Origin: a virus
DNA: 22,061 nucleotides
IMG/VR virus record: IMGVR_UViG_3300032282_003150
Span: 1 to 22,061 of that record
Direction: 5' to 3' (one strand)
Shown: positions 14,671 to 21,671 of the stretch, one piece after another
How positions within the stretch are numbered: the first letter of the stretch is position 1
How the letters are laid out: each line of letters begins with the position of its first letter
Program-made: the position numbers and the translations under genes
The notes under the pieces: generated by a model
Told to the model about the DNA's origin: nothing
Seen by the model: the letters and a program-made list of their open reading frames with translations, nothing else
Databases searched by the model: none

Positions 14671-14977
14671 AGACATTGAGATAAAGCGTGATGGTGCAAG
14701 GGCACAGAAGAATTCTGGGCGGGGCAAATATCAAAAGGGCGACGCTATCATGAAGCCATTTCTTGTGGATTACAAGGAGGCTTCCAAGTCGTTCAATTTG
14801 AACAAGAGTGTGTGGGCTAAGATTTGCACAGACACGTTCAAGGTGTCCCGCGAACTCTACCCGTGTTTGAAAGTGATCATCGGGGATGGGAACGAAAAGG
14901 TTCGCCTAGCAGTAATAGAATGGTCCTACTTGCAAGATTTGATTGAGAGTCAGAGGGAACTAGATGACGGAAAATAA
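14663..14977 (+). CDS. Conserved phage protein, possible small nuclease
   Basis: No ATG precedes the conserved-looking part, so a TTG start is needed: 14663 (104 residues) or 14657, both overlapping the zinc-protein end. The sequence has an Arg/Asn-rich entry (IKRDGARAQKNSGRGKYQKGD), then FLVDYKEASKSFNL, NKSVWAKICTDTF, LYPCLKVIIGDG and RLAVIEW. D27, D36-x-K38 and E39 would suit a PD-(D/E)XK-type active site (D, then DxK on a strand), and the neighbours are recombination genes, so a small resolvase or restriction-like nuclease is plausible. This is a fold guess from a few residues, not a firm assignment. Confidence 0.4.
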   Translation: MAEDIEIKRDGARAQKNSGRGKYQKGDAIMKPFLVDYKEASKSFNLNKSVWAKICTDTFKVSRELYPCLKVIIGDGNEKVRLAVIEWSYLQDLIESQRELDDGK

Positions 14978-15290
14978 TGTTATTGAGCAGATAGGCGAAG
15001 TGTCTGAGTTCAATGACTTGTCCAAGTACATGCAGGATAAAGACCTAGACGAGGCATTGTCCCTTGTGATAAAATTGATTGTAAAGCCTGATGTTCCCGC
15101 ATCTAAGGCTCCCGAATTGATCGTAAGATTACAGGCTATGAGCGCCAAGTTTGCGATGCAGAAGAGATATTATATGACGTTTGAGAAGGGTACTGAGGCT
15201 TCTATGAGGAAGAACACCTATGCTTCTGCCGCCGATGCGATTGACAAGGTTGTGGACAGTTTGAAGTATATCGCTAGGTATGGTGCATGA
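14964..15290 (+). CDS. Helical conserved phage protein (108 aa)
   Basis: Overlaps the previous gene by 14 bases and shares its stop with the next ATG (ATGA). The 108-residue product is mostly helical: DLSKYMQDKDLDEALSLVIKL, PELIVRLQAMSAKFAMQKRY, then KKNTYASAADAIDKVVDSL-type sequence ending in YIARYGA. I associate the LI.KLQAM..KFA pattern with uncharacterised phage proteins near recombination nucleases. No catalytic residues stand out. It may be a partner of the Cas4-like nuclease that follows, judged from coupling only. Confidence 0.52.
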   Translation: MTENNVIEQIGEVSEFNDLSKYMQDKDLDEALSLVIKLIVKPDVPASKAPELIVRLQAMSAKFAMQKRYYMTFEKGTEASMRKNTYASAADAIDKVVDSLKYIARYGA

Positions 15291-16075
15291 TGACTGGCAA
15301 AAGCATCATCGGAAGTCTCAAGTTCCAGAAGGCTCCAGAAGGAGCATTCGATCCCAACGAGTTCGCTCAGGAGATTGAAGAGAGTTACCTCAGTCAAAGG
15401 AGGCCAGATGGCTTTACTCAGAAGAAGACCTTCAGCCCCAGCACCATTGGATATGGTCATGGAAATTGTCCAAGATACTGGTATTATGCTTTTACCGGCG
15501 AGGAATTTGTGGAGGCCACAACGGCGCAGGGCTTGGCGAATATGCAAAACGGTAGTATGGCACATGACCGGATACAGAAGGTTATAGGCGGAACGCCTAA
15601 GCCGGTGGATTTTGAGGTTGAGGTAATCAATCAAGACCCTCCGATTCGTGGCTACATAGATGGCGTCATGAATTGGAATGATGAGGAAGTCATCATTGAA
15701 ATAAAGACGGCCAAGGAAGAAGTTTATGCTCATCGTCAGAGCAGCATGAAACCCTCATCCAATCATCTCTTGCAGTTGCTTATCTATATGAAGATTCGCA
15801 AGGCGGCTCAGGGAGTATTCATTTATGAGAACAAGAACACTCAGGAACTCTGTCTTATTCCTATTCGTGTCAATGACAGGTACATAAGTATCATTGATGA
15901 GTTGTTTGACTGGTTGCGTGAGACTCGCAAAGCCTATGAGGATAATGTTCTTCCCATGCGTGTTGCAACGAAAAGCACTCCAATGTGCAAGGGCTGTCCT
16001 GTCAGGGACGCATGCTGGAAAGAAAAGAAGGATGATGGATTAATTCAGATTAGAAAGTACGAGCCTCCTAAATGA
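15287..16075 (+). CDS. Cas4/RecB-like PD-(D/E)XK exonuclease with Fe-S cluster motif
   Basis: A 262-residue nuclease of the RecB/Cas4 class. Motifs in order: SPSTIGYGHGNCPRYWYY with C61, MAHDRIQ with H93 in the GxxxH position, RGYIDGVMNW with D125, IIEIKTAK with E138 and K140, then LLQLLIYM with Q163 (motif QxxxY). The C-terminal triad C234, C237 and C243 (CKGCPVRDAC) together with C61 forms the 4Fe-4S pattern of Cas4 and AddB. Such enzymes resect DNA ends for recombination. There is no CRISPR locus or other cas gene, so the gene serves phage recombination or repair beside recA. ATG 15287 overlaps the upstream stop. Confidence 0.85.
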   Translation: MMTGKSIIGSLKFQKAPEGAFDPNEFAQEIEESYLSQRRPDGFTQKKTFSPSTIGYGHGNCPRYWYYAFTGEEFVEATTAQGLANMQNGSMAHDRIQKVIGGTPKPVDFEVEVINQDPPIRGYIDGVMNWNDEEVIIEIKTAKEEVYAHRQSSMKPSSNHLLQLLIYMKIRKAAQGVFIYENKNTQELCLIPIRVNDRYISIIDELFDWLRETRKAYEDNVLPMRVATKSTPMCKGCPVRDACWKEKKDDGLIQIRKYEPPK

Positions 16076-16362
16076 AAGATTGTGCATATGATCAGTGTGA
16101 GAACAAGTTCACTCCTGCCACTCACAATCAAAAATATTGCTCCGATGTTTGTTGTCGAACTGCTACCAATCTGAAGGTCAGAGAGAAGTATTACGAGAAC
16201 AAGGAACGTCTGAAGGGTAAGGTTCGTCACTGCTCGCGCAAGAACTGTGAAAATACGTTGAGCCGGTATAATTCTGAGAAGATATGTCAAGAGTGTGTTG
16301 GCAAGGATGAGACTGCCAAGAGGAATTCATTGTTGAGGATGATGGGCAATGTCTCTGGCTAA
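16072..16362 (+). CDS. Double zinc-finger protein
   Basis: The ATG overlaps the Cas4-like stop (ATGA). The 96-residue basic protein has two zinc units: C4-x4-C9 with C23-x3-C27 (C28 also near), and C54-x4-C59 with C72-x2-C75. The helix between them is Lys/Arg/Glu-rich (LKVREKYYENKERLKGKVR) and could bind nucleic acid. I recall phage proteins with this paired layout (KYCS..C, then LSRYNS...C..C), without a known role. It ends 14 bases inside the RuvC-like gene. Confidence 0.55.
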   Translation: MKDCAYDQCENKFTPATHNQKYCSDVCCRTATNLKVREKYYENKERLKGKVRHCSRKNCENTLSRYNSEKICQECVGKDETAKRNSLLRMMGNVSG

Positions 16363-16921
16363 ACTCAGAAAGGTAAAGGCGCATCGTGTACTTGGAGTGG
16401 ATGCTAGTACTAATAGTCTCGCTTTTTGCATCATTGAGGACGGAGCCGTCGTATCTCATGGTGAGATATTTTTTGAAGGCGCAGATATTTATGAGCGAGT
16501 GTTGGACGCAAAGAACAAAACGAAAGCACTTAGTGCGGTGGGTGTCTTTGCTGCTGATTTTATGGCTCTGGAGGCCGGTATCGTGGTGAAGTCAACCCAC
16601 GTCGGAATAAAGATGGCCTACGTCTTTGGCGCTATCATGGGAGAGATTCTTGATGACAACATGAAGGTCATAGAGATTCACCCAATTACTTGGCAGTCGT
16701 ACATTGGTAATAAGAATTTCACCAAGGCTGAGAAGCAGGCGGTGAAGGATGAATTTCCCGGCAAGACAGAGAACTGGTATAAGGCACAGATTCGTAAGAT
16801 GCGTAAGCAGAAGACTATGGACTTTGCCAAGTCTATTGGTGTAGACACTGACAGTGACAATGTTTCGGACGCGGCGGGTATTGCTTGGTATGCTCACAAG
16901 AAAGTGATGGATGAGTCATGA
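16349..16921 (+). CDS. RuvC-like Holliday junction resolvase
   Basis: A 190-residue RNase H-fold protein. D18 in VLGVDASTNSLAFCII starts strand one, E75 in FMALEAG follows at the RuvC distance, and D170 and D174 in SDNVSDAAGIAWYA match the C-terminal acidic pair of RuvC (DATDALAIA). Four acidic residues bind two Mg2+ and cut four-way junctions. A lysine-rich segment (KNFTKAEKQAV, then KAQIRKMRKQK) sits where RuvC contacts DNA. It would resolve recombination intermediates before packaging. ATG 16349 has GAGGAT at 16335-16340 and overlaps the preceding stop; the end overlaps the next gene (ATGA). Confidence 0.78.
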   Translation: MSLAKLRKVKAHRVLGVDASTNSLAFCIIEDGAVVSHGEIFFEGADIYERVLDAKNKTKALSAVGVFAADFMALEAGIVVKSTHVGIKMAYVFGAIMGEILDDNMKVIEIHPITWQSYIGNKNFTKAEKQAVKDEFPGKTENWYKAQIRKMRKQKTMDFAKSIGVDTDSDNVSDAAGIAWYAHKKVMDES

Positions 16922-17064
16922 AACTATATGATTCCAGAGACTGGTTGTACAGGCGATATGTAATTGAGAAAAAGGGTATAATTAATATGGCAAAGGAAGC
17001 CGGGTGCAGCCATATGACAATTCAACGCGCCCTTGAGAAGAATGGGATAATAAAAAAGAAATGA
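16918..17064 (+). CDS. Small helix-turn-helix protein (48 aa)
   Basis: ATG 16918 overlaps the resolvase stop, and the frame ends in TGA 17062-17064, overlapping the next ATG. The 48 residues are nearly all one homeodomain-like helix-turn-helix: DWLYRRYVIEKKGIINMAKE, then AGCSHMTIQRALEKNGIIKKK, with the turn at AGCS and a recognition helix HMTIQRALEKNG. Such minimal modules occur in phages as DNA-binding regulators. The double ATGA coupling makes it a probable real gene. Target unknown. Confidence 0.6.
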   Translation: MKLYDSRDWLYRRYVIEKKGIINMAKEAGCSHMTIQRALEKNGIIKKK

Positions 17065-18092
17065 AGACAGCATTGGTTCTTGGGGCCGGTGGCTTTATTG
17101 GTAGTCACATGGTGAAGCGTCTGAAGCGTGAAGGTTATTGGGTTCGCGCAGTAGACTTGAAACTTCCAGAATTTTCTAAGACAGAGGCGGATGAGTTTAT
17201 AGTCGCTGACTTGCGTGATCAGAATGTTGTTCGTCGTGCAGTCGCTTTCATGGGACAACTTGGCAATTATTACAATGATGTGCATGAAAAGTTTTGGAAG
17301 CCATTTGATGAGATTTATCAGTTTGCCGCTGACATGGGTGGTGCGGGGTATATCTTCACGGGTGAACATGATGCAAATGTCATGCATAATTCTGCCACGA
17401 TCAACCTGAATGTCCTTGACGCTGTGCAGAAGTTGAACGAGCGTTGTGGCATTAACAAGACTAAGATTTTCTACAGCAGCAGTGCCTGCATGTATCCTGA
17501 GCATAACCAACTTGACCCAGATAACCCTAATTGTTCTGAAGACTCTGCCTATCCAGCCAATCCAGACTCTGAGTATGGGTGGGAGAAACTTTTCAGCGAG
17601 AGATTATATTTTGCATATAACAGAAATTATGAAATTCCTGTGCGTGTTGCCAGATTCCATAATATATTTGGCCCTGAGGGTACTTGGCGCGGCGGCAAGG
17701 AAAAGGCTCCAGCAGCCATATGTCGTAAAGTCGCAGAGGCTGTTGATGATGACACAATAGAAGTTTGGGGGGATGGTAAGCAGACACGTTCATTTCTATA
17801 TATAGATGAATGTATAGAAGCAGTCCGCAGACTTGTTGAGTCTGACTTCATCGGTCCCGTAAACATCGGGTCGGAGGAAATGGTCACTATCAATGAACTT
17901 GTTTTTAAGGCTGCCAAGGCATCGGGTAAACATATAAACATCAAGCATATTGATGGTCCTACTGGTGTGCGAGGTCGCAATTCAGATAATACTCTGATCA
18001 GGGAAAAATTAGGCTGGGACTATGGGCAGACTTTGCAGGATGGCATTGAAAAAACTTATCGATGGATATTAAATCAAATTGAGGCGCAATGA
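17061..18092 (+). CDS. GDP-mannose 3,5-epimerase
   Basis: Converts GDP-D-mannose to GDP-L-galactose and/or GDP-L-gulose by 3- and 5-epimerisation. The 343-residue protein opens with the NAD-binding GAGGFIGSH (8-16). Blocks match plant GME almost phrase by phrase: AADMGGAGYI (89-98), SSSACMYPE with C143 (C145 in Arabidopsis), YGWEK with catalytic Y172 and K176, RFHNIFGPEGTWRGGKEKAPAA (198-219; K217 in the plant enzyme corresponds to K215 here), EVWGDGKQTRSF and GVRGRNSDN. These residues distinguish it from GDP-mannose 4,6-dehydratase and UDP-glucose epimerases. It is the first gene of the glycan module, coupled by ATGA at both ends. It probably feeds the GT that follows. Confidence 0.85.
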   Translation: MKTALVLGAGGFIGSHMVKRLKREGYWVRAVDLKLPEFSKTEADEFIVADLRDQNVVRRAVAFMGQLGNYYNDVHEKFWKPFDEIYQFAADMGGAGYIFTGEHDANVMHNSATINLNVLDAVQKLNERCGINKTKIFYSSSACMYPEHNQLDPDNPNCSEDSAYPANPDSEYGWEKLFSERLYFAYNRNYEIPVRVARFHNIFGPEGTWRGGKEKAPAAICRKVAEAVDDDTIEVWGDGKQTRSFLYIDECIEAVRRLVESDFIGPVNIGSEEMVTINELVFKAAKASGKHINIKHIDGPTGVRGRNSDNTLIREKLGWDYGQTLQDGIEKTYRWILNQIEAQ

Positions 18093-18967
18093 AAAAATAT
18101 AACTACATGTGTACCTTGCAGCCGAATCATGGCTTCGGAGCCTATTTTTTTGTAACATTGGCTACAATAAAGTATTGTGTTGATAATGACATTGAAATTT
18201 ATGTTGACATAAGATCGGACGGCTATGCAGAGAGTCTTGGCATAAATTGTTGGAATAAGGTTTTCCATCAGTCATTCGGAATCTCACAAGAAGAAGCGGG
18301 GGCGCTTGAGACTGTCTACAACTTTGATCTTATTGGTCATCCTACCGGAGCGTATGGCACAATTACTCCAGACACAGGATATTGGAATTTGCATTATGTC
18401 AGTGGAGATGTAAGCAATAGACTGTACTGGAGAGACACAAATTTTCTTGATGGTTATAGAGAGATTGTAAATAATTTTGTTGTTGTTAGAGATGATGTTC
18501 GGGGCAGGGCGGATAAATTCTTGAAACAGTATAATGGTAAGACTATATTGGGCCTGCACAAACGTGGCAGAAGTCATTTCATAAATGGTCATGGAAACGG
18601 TCAAGGTATCCACACTAACATTAGTGTGGTTACTGATCTGGTAGAGAAAGAGATAGACAGATACGATTATCTGTATATAACATCTGACGAGCCTTCTACC
18701 TATCAGGTGTTTAAGGCAATGTATGGTGATAAGGTCATCTATTGTGATGACAAGACTCAGTACAGTCAGCACTGGGATGATCTTAACAGGCATGAATTGA
18801 CTGGGACTCAGAAGGAAGAACTGCTCTATAATCTTATGGTTGAAATTCTAATCCTGTCTCAGTGCGATAGAAGGCTTCTGACATCAAGCAATGTGTCACA
18901 CATGAGTCTATTGTTCAGTGAAAAAAATGATTTTAAATTTTATGATGATGCTGTCTATTACTATTAA
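18089..18967 (+). CDS. Fucosyltransferase-like glycosyltransferase
   Basis: A 292-residue protein coupled to the epimerase (ATGA, with GAGG just upstream). It resembles the GT-B O-fucosyl/alpha-1,6-fucosyltransferase group: an N-terminal half ending near 130, then TILGLHKRGRSHF (residues 152-164, where fucosyltransferases have a H.R.TD loop for the nucleotide), YLYITSDEPSTYQVF (194-208, the TD strand), and LLTSSNVSHMSLL (263-275, like the SSN.S loop). These are pattern matches from memory, so the class is likely but not certain. Since its neighbour makes GDP-L-galactose, it may transfer L-galactose (6-hydroxy-L-fucose). No signal peptide or membrane helix; it should act in the cytoplasm. Confidence 0.6.
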   Translation: MKKYNYMCTLQPNHGFGAYFFVTLATIKYCVDNDIEIYVDIRSDGYAESLGINCWNKVFHQSFGISQEEAGALETVYNFDLIGHPTGAYGTITPDTGYWNLHYVSGDVSNRLYWRDTNFLDGYREIVNNFVVVRDDVRGRADKFLKQYNGKTILGLHKRGRSHFINGHGNGQGIHTNISVVTDLVEKEIDRYDYLYITSDEPSTYQVFKAMYGDKVIYCDDKTQYSQHWDDLNRHELTGTQKEELLYNLMVEILILSQCDRRLLTSSNVSHMSLLFSEKNDFKFYDDAVYYY

Positions 18968-18976
18968 GGAGTTTAA

Positions 18977-19576
18977 ATGAGCAAGAAAGAGTTAGTCATA
19001 TCAAAAAATGCGGTGCGTGAATATGATCATGCCCTCGCGTCTGCATGGAATACATATTCGCCAGAGTATCTTCGCTGGAATGATCCGGCAGGACAGGCAG
19101 AATTCAGGCTATATTCCTATCTATCAGAGAAGGTGAACAATTCAACAATTTTGGAAGTGGGCACCCGTCACGGCGGATCAACATGCTCCCTAGCATCTAA
19201 CCCTAACAATAAAGTTATCAGTTATGATATTATGCATTGGGACACCACACACAATCACCTTAAAAAAGACAATGTTGATCTTAGAATCGGCAACTTCATG
19301 GATGATGAAACTATTGATTACAGCAATATTTCCATCATCATGATTGATGTTGACCCACACGATGGAATTCAAGAGCCTCCGATGCTGAGATTCTTGGAGG
19401 AAAAGGACTGGAAGGGATTGCTCCTTCTGGATGATATCACTGATGAGTGGCCTGCGATCAAAAAAATGTGGGATGAGTTGCCCTACGAGAAGTATGATTT
19501 GACAGATATTGGACACTGGTCTGGTACTGGTCTAATCAACTTCGGCAAGACATACGACATAAAGATTGTAGACTAA
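18977..19576 (+). CDS. Class I SAM-dependent methyltransferase
   Basis: ATG 18977 follows AAGGAG at a good distance after the GT gene. The 199-residue protein has the Rossmann methyltransferase pattern: motif I ILEVGTRHGGST (58-69), an acidic residue ending the next strand (D84 in VISYDI), D124 and D126 in IIMIDVDPHDG, and LLLLDDITDEW (148-158). The G-rich loop and MIDVDPHDG resemble the O-methyltransferase group that includes sugar and macrolide methyltransferases (D-x-D-x-H metal site). A sugar O-methyltransferase acting on the product of this cluster is a reasonable inference; the substrate is unknown. No intrinsic terminator separates it from neighbours. Confidence 0.62.
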   Translation: MSKKELVISKNAVREYDHALASAWNTYSPEYLRWNDPAGQAEFRLYSYLSEKVNNSTILEVGTRHGGSTCSLASNPNNKVISYDIMHWDTTHNHLKKDNVDLRIGNFMDDETIDYSNISIIMIDVDPHDGIQEPPMLRFLEEKDWKGLLLLDDITDEWPAIKKMWDELPYEKYDLTDIGHWSGTGLINFGKTYDIKIVD

Positions 19577-19577
19577 T

Positions 19578-20408
19578 ATGAATTTGCTGGTACTTGGATC
19601 AAGCGGTCAGGTCGGAGCCTACTTGTGCGAATATCTCAGGGCAAGAGGTCATTTCGTAGAAGAGTTTGACATTGTTAATGATGAGACACAAGACCTACGG
19701 ATACAGAACAACGTATTGCTAGACGAGAAAGTGCGAGATGCAGATTTTGTGTTTTTCCTAGCCTTCGATGTTGGCGGATCAAGATACTTGTCCAAGTACC
19801 AGCATACTATCGACTTCATGAATAATAACAGTTTATTGATGACAAACACATTCACCACACTGGACAAGTACAAAAAACCTTTTGTGTTCGCCAGCAGTCA
19901 GATGTCCAACATGTCTTATTCCCCTTACGGAGTATTGAAGGCAGTAGGAGAGAACTACTCAAGAATGTTGCGTGGGCGCGTGGTAAAGTTCTGGAATGTC
20001 TACGGAGTTGAGCATGACTTTGAGAAGTCACATGTAATCACTGACTTCATCCTGAAGGCAAAGAACACCGGCATCATTGACATGATGACTGATGGGCAGG
20101 AGGAGCGTGAGTTTTTATATGCCGATGATTGTTGTGAGGCTCTTGTTGCTGTCATGGAAAACTATGACAACTTCAGTGTTGACTCAGAACTCTCAGTGAC
20201 AAGTTTTAGGTCAACCAAGATAATAAACGTTGCGAATATAGTCGCATCACATTTCCCAAATGCCAAGGTTGTGGCATCTGACAAAAAAGATGCTGTGCAG
20301 ATGGACAAGAGGAATGAGCCTGATAAGACTATACTGGAATATTGGAAACCAAAGACATCCCTAGAAGAGGGAGTAGCAAAGGTTGTTGAGGCTATGAATA
20401 ATGAATGA
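19578..20408 (+). CDS. NAD-dependent epimerase/dehydratase (SDR family)
   Basis: A 276-residue SDR enzyme starting right after the methyltransferase stop. The dinucleotide-binding loop is GSSGQVGAYL (7-16). FVFASSQMS (102-110) supplies the serine, and YGVLK (117-121) has the catalytic Y117-x3-K121. EEREFLYADDCCEAL (about 176-190) is the usual substrate-side block. Members change sugar-nucleotide configuration or reduce keto sugars. It is shorter than the GDP-mannose epimerase and lacks its Cys. The substrate cannot be read. It likely processes a second sugar for this cluster, or finishes a 4-keto intermediate. It overlaps the next gene by 8 bases. Confidence 0.65.
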   Translation: MNLLVLGSSGQVGAYLCEYLRARGHFVEEFDIVNDETQDLRIQNNVLLDEKVRDADFVFFLAFDVGGSRYLSKYQHTIDFMNNNSLLMTNTFTTLDKYKKPFVFASSQMSNMSYSPYGVLKAVGENYSRMLRGRVVKFWNVYGVEHDFEKSHVITDFILKAKNTGIIDMMTDGQEEREFLYADDCCEALVAVMENYDNFSVDSELSVTSFRSTKIINVANIVASHFPNAKVVASDKKDAVQMDKRNEPDKTILEYWKPKTSLEEGVAKVVEAMNNE

Positions 20409-21072
20409 TAGAAAAGTTGCGGTTTTGATTCCCACACTTGGGCGTCCTCAGAAGATGAGGGAAAATGTTGAGAACTTGTATGATGTCACTAAAAAGGACG
20501 AGATAGACATAGTTTTCATTGTGGAGAAGGATGATACCCCATCCATAGAAATGAGCAGAAACCTTGATGCAATAACCTTGATAAATCAAAGGTGCAAGAG
20601 TTTTGCCGGTGCAGTAAACACGGCAGTGAGAACTCTGACGCACAACTATTTCTTCGGTGCCTCTGATGACTTTCTATTTCATGAGAACTGGCTTCCTCCT
20701 TTAATGAATCTATCAGAATATTTTGGCATGGTGGGTCCAGAAGATTTGGGTAATCCAGATGTTAGGGCGGGGAAAATAGCGGTTTCATATTTGATATCAA
20801 GAAATTATATTCCCCGTGCCTGCGTAGGCTTTCCTGAAGACCTATTGTTTGAGGGGTATCGTCACAACTTCACTGACACAGAACTCACCGCGACAGCAAT
20901 AGCGAATGGGGAGTATGCATTTTGTCCAGACTCAATCGTTGAACATATGCATCCATTTTTCAACAAGTCAGCGGTTGACGACACATATCAGTTGAGTTTA
21001 AATCATATGGATAACAGTCACGATGCGACATTGTTTGAGTCTAGGAAACATCTATGGGAGAAAAAAATATGA
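20401..21072 (+). CDS. Glycosyltransferase, GT2-like
   Basis: A 223-residue GT-A protein. The N-terminal strand VAVLIPTLGRPQKM is the usual opening for binding the nucleotide, and FFGASDDFLF (84-93) carries the metal-binding acidic pair D89-D90 in a DxD-like position. The C-terminal half has FTDTELTATAIANGEYAFC, where an acidic residue can serve as base, then H-rich EHMHPFF. It starts within the previous gene's end. Family 2-type transferases build glycans one sugar at a time. The donor and acceptor are not readable; the epimerases upstream suggest unusual sugars. Confidence 0.65.
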   Translation: MNDRKVAVLIPTLGRPQKMRENVENLYDVTKKDEIDIVFIVEKDDTPSIEMSRNLDAITLINQRCKSFAGAVNTAVRTLTHNYFFGASDDFLFHENWLPPLMNLSEYFGMVGPEDLGNPDVRAGKIAVSYLISRNYIPRACVGFPEDLLFEGYRHNFTDTELTATAIANGEYAFCPDSIVEHMHPFFNKSAVDDTYQLSLNHMDNSHDATLFESRKHLWEKKI

Positions 21073-21671
21073 TAAGCGTCGTGATAAGAACTATTGGTAG
21101 GGATACATTAATTTACGCGATAGAGTCTGCTCTTAGAGAGTTTAAAAATATAATCGTTGTTGCTGACAATGTGGAACTTGATCTTGATCATCTTCCAAAG
21201 AATGTTAAGTACTTGAAAACGGGCCAAAAGTTTGATCAATATGGAAGTGCAGCAATAAATATGGGGGCGTATGCCTGTGAGACAGAATTTTTTGCACTGC
21301 TTGATGATGATGATGAATTCGTTGTTGGGGCTGGAGATTTCATGAGAAATAAGATTGTTGAAAATCCAGAAGTGGATGTGTGGGTGCCGGGTATAAAATT
21401 CAATACTGGCATTGCTGTATGTCTAGATAGTAGTTTTGGCGTTATCCCCGGTAATGTCGCTGTTCCAACATATAGAACTACATTGTTATTTAAATGTCCG
21501 TTCAGGGAGGAGACAACACAAAATCCGAATGTGCCTGTTGCATCAGACTATACTGATTTCAGTCATGCGTATGAAGTATATTTACAAGGAGCCAGATTTG
21601 GCTGGTATGGTCAGATTCTTTATGATATTAGACCTAGATTGGCTGGAACAAATGGACGCGGGCAAACCTAG
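21069..21671 (+). CDS. Glycosyltransferase, GT2-like (second)
   Basis: I chose ATG 21069 (GGGAG at 21056-21060, overlap ATGA with the previous stop) over ATG 21054. The 200-residue protein starts MISVVIRTIGRDTLIYAIES, a standard GT-A opening, and has FFALLDDDDEFV (74-85) as its metal-binding acidic loop. Later blocks include DVWVPGIKF and VASDYTDFSHAYEVYLQGARFGW, consistent with an acceptor-side domain. At 200 residues it is compact. It shares the module's overlapping architecture, so it probably acts on the same glycan. Its specific linkage is unknown. Confidence 0.62.
   Translation: MISVVIRTIGRDTLIYAIESALREFKNIIVVADNVELDLDHLPKNVKYLKTGQKFDQYGSAAINMGAYACETEFFALLDDDDEFVVGAGDFMRNKIVENPEVDVWVPGIKFNTGIAVCLDSSFGVIPGNVAVPTYRTTLLFKCPFREETTQNPNVPVASDYTDFSHAYEVYLQGARFGWYGQILYDIRPRLAGTNGRGQT

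Noticed and set aside
15287-16075. CRISPR-associated Cas4
   Set aside because: The family match is good, but there are no repeats, spacers or other cas genes; a phage recombination nuclease is the simpler reading.
16977-16982. TATAAT before the GDP-mannose epimerase gene
   Set aside because: It encodes residues of the small helix-turn-helix protein (KGIIN) and has no matching -35 at 16-18 bases; probably coding chance.
17061-18092. GDP-mannose 4,6-dehydratase or UDP-glucose 4-epimerase
   Set aside because: The SSACMYPE cysteine and the GGKEKAPAA and GVRGRNSDN phrases are specific to GDP-mannose 3,5-epimerase.
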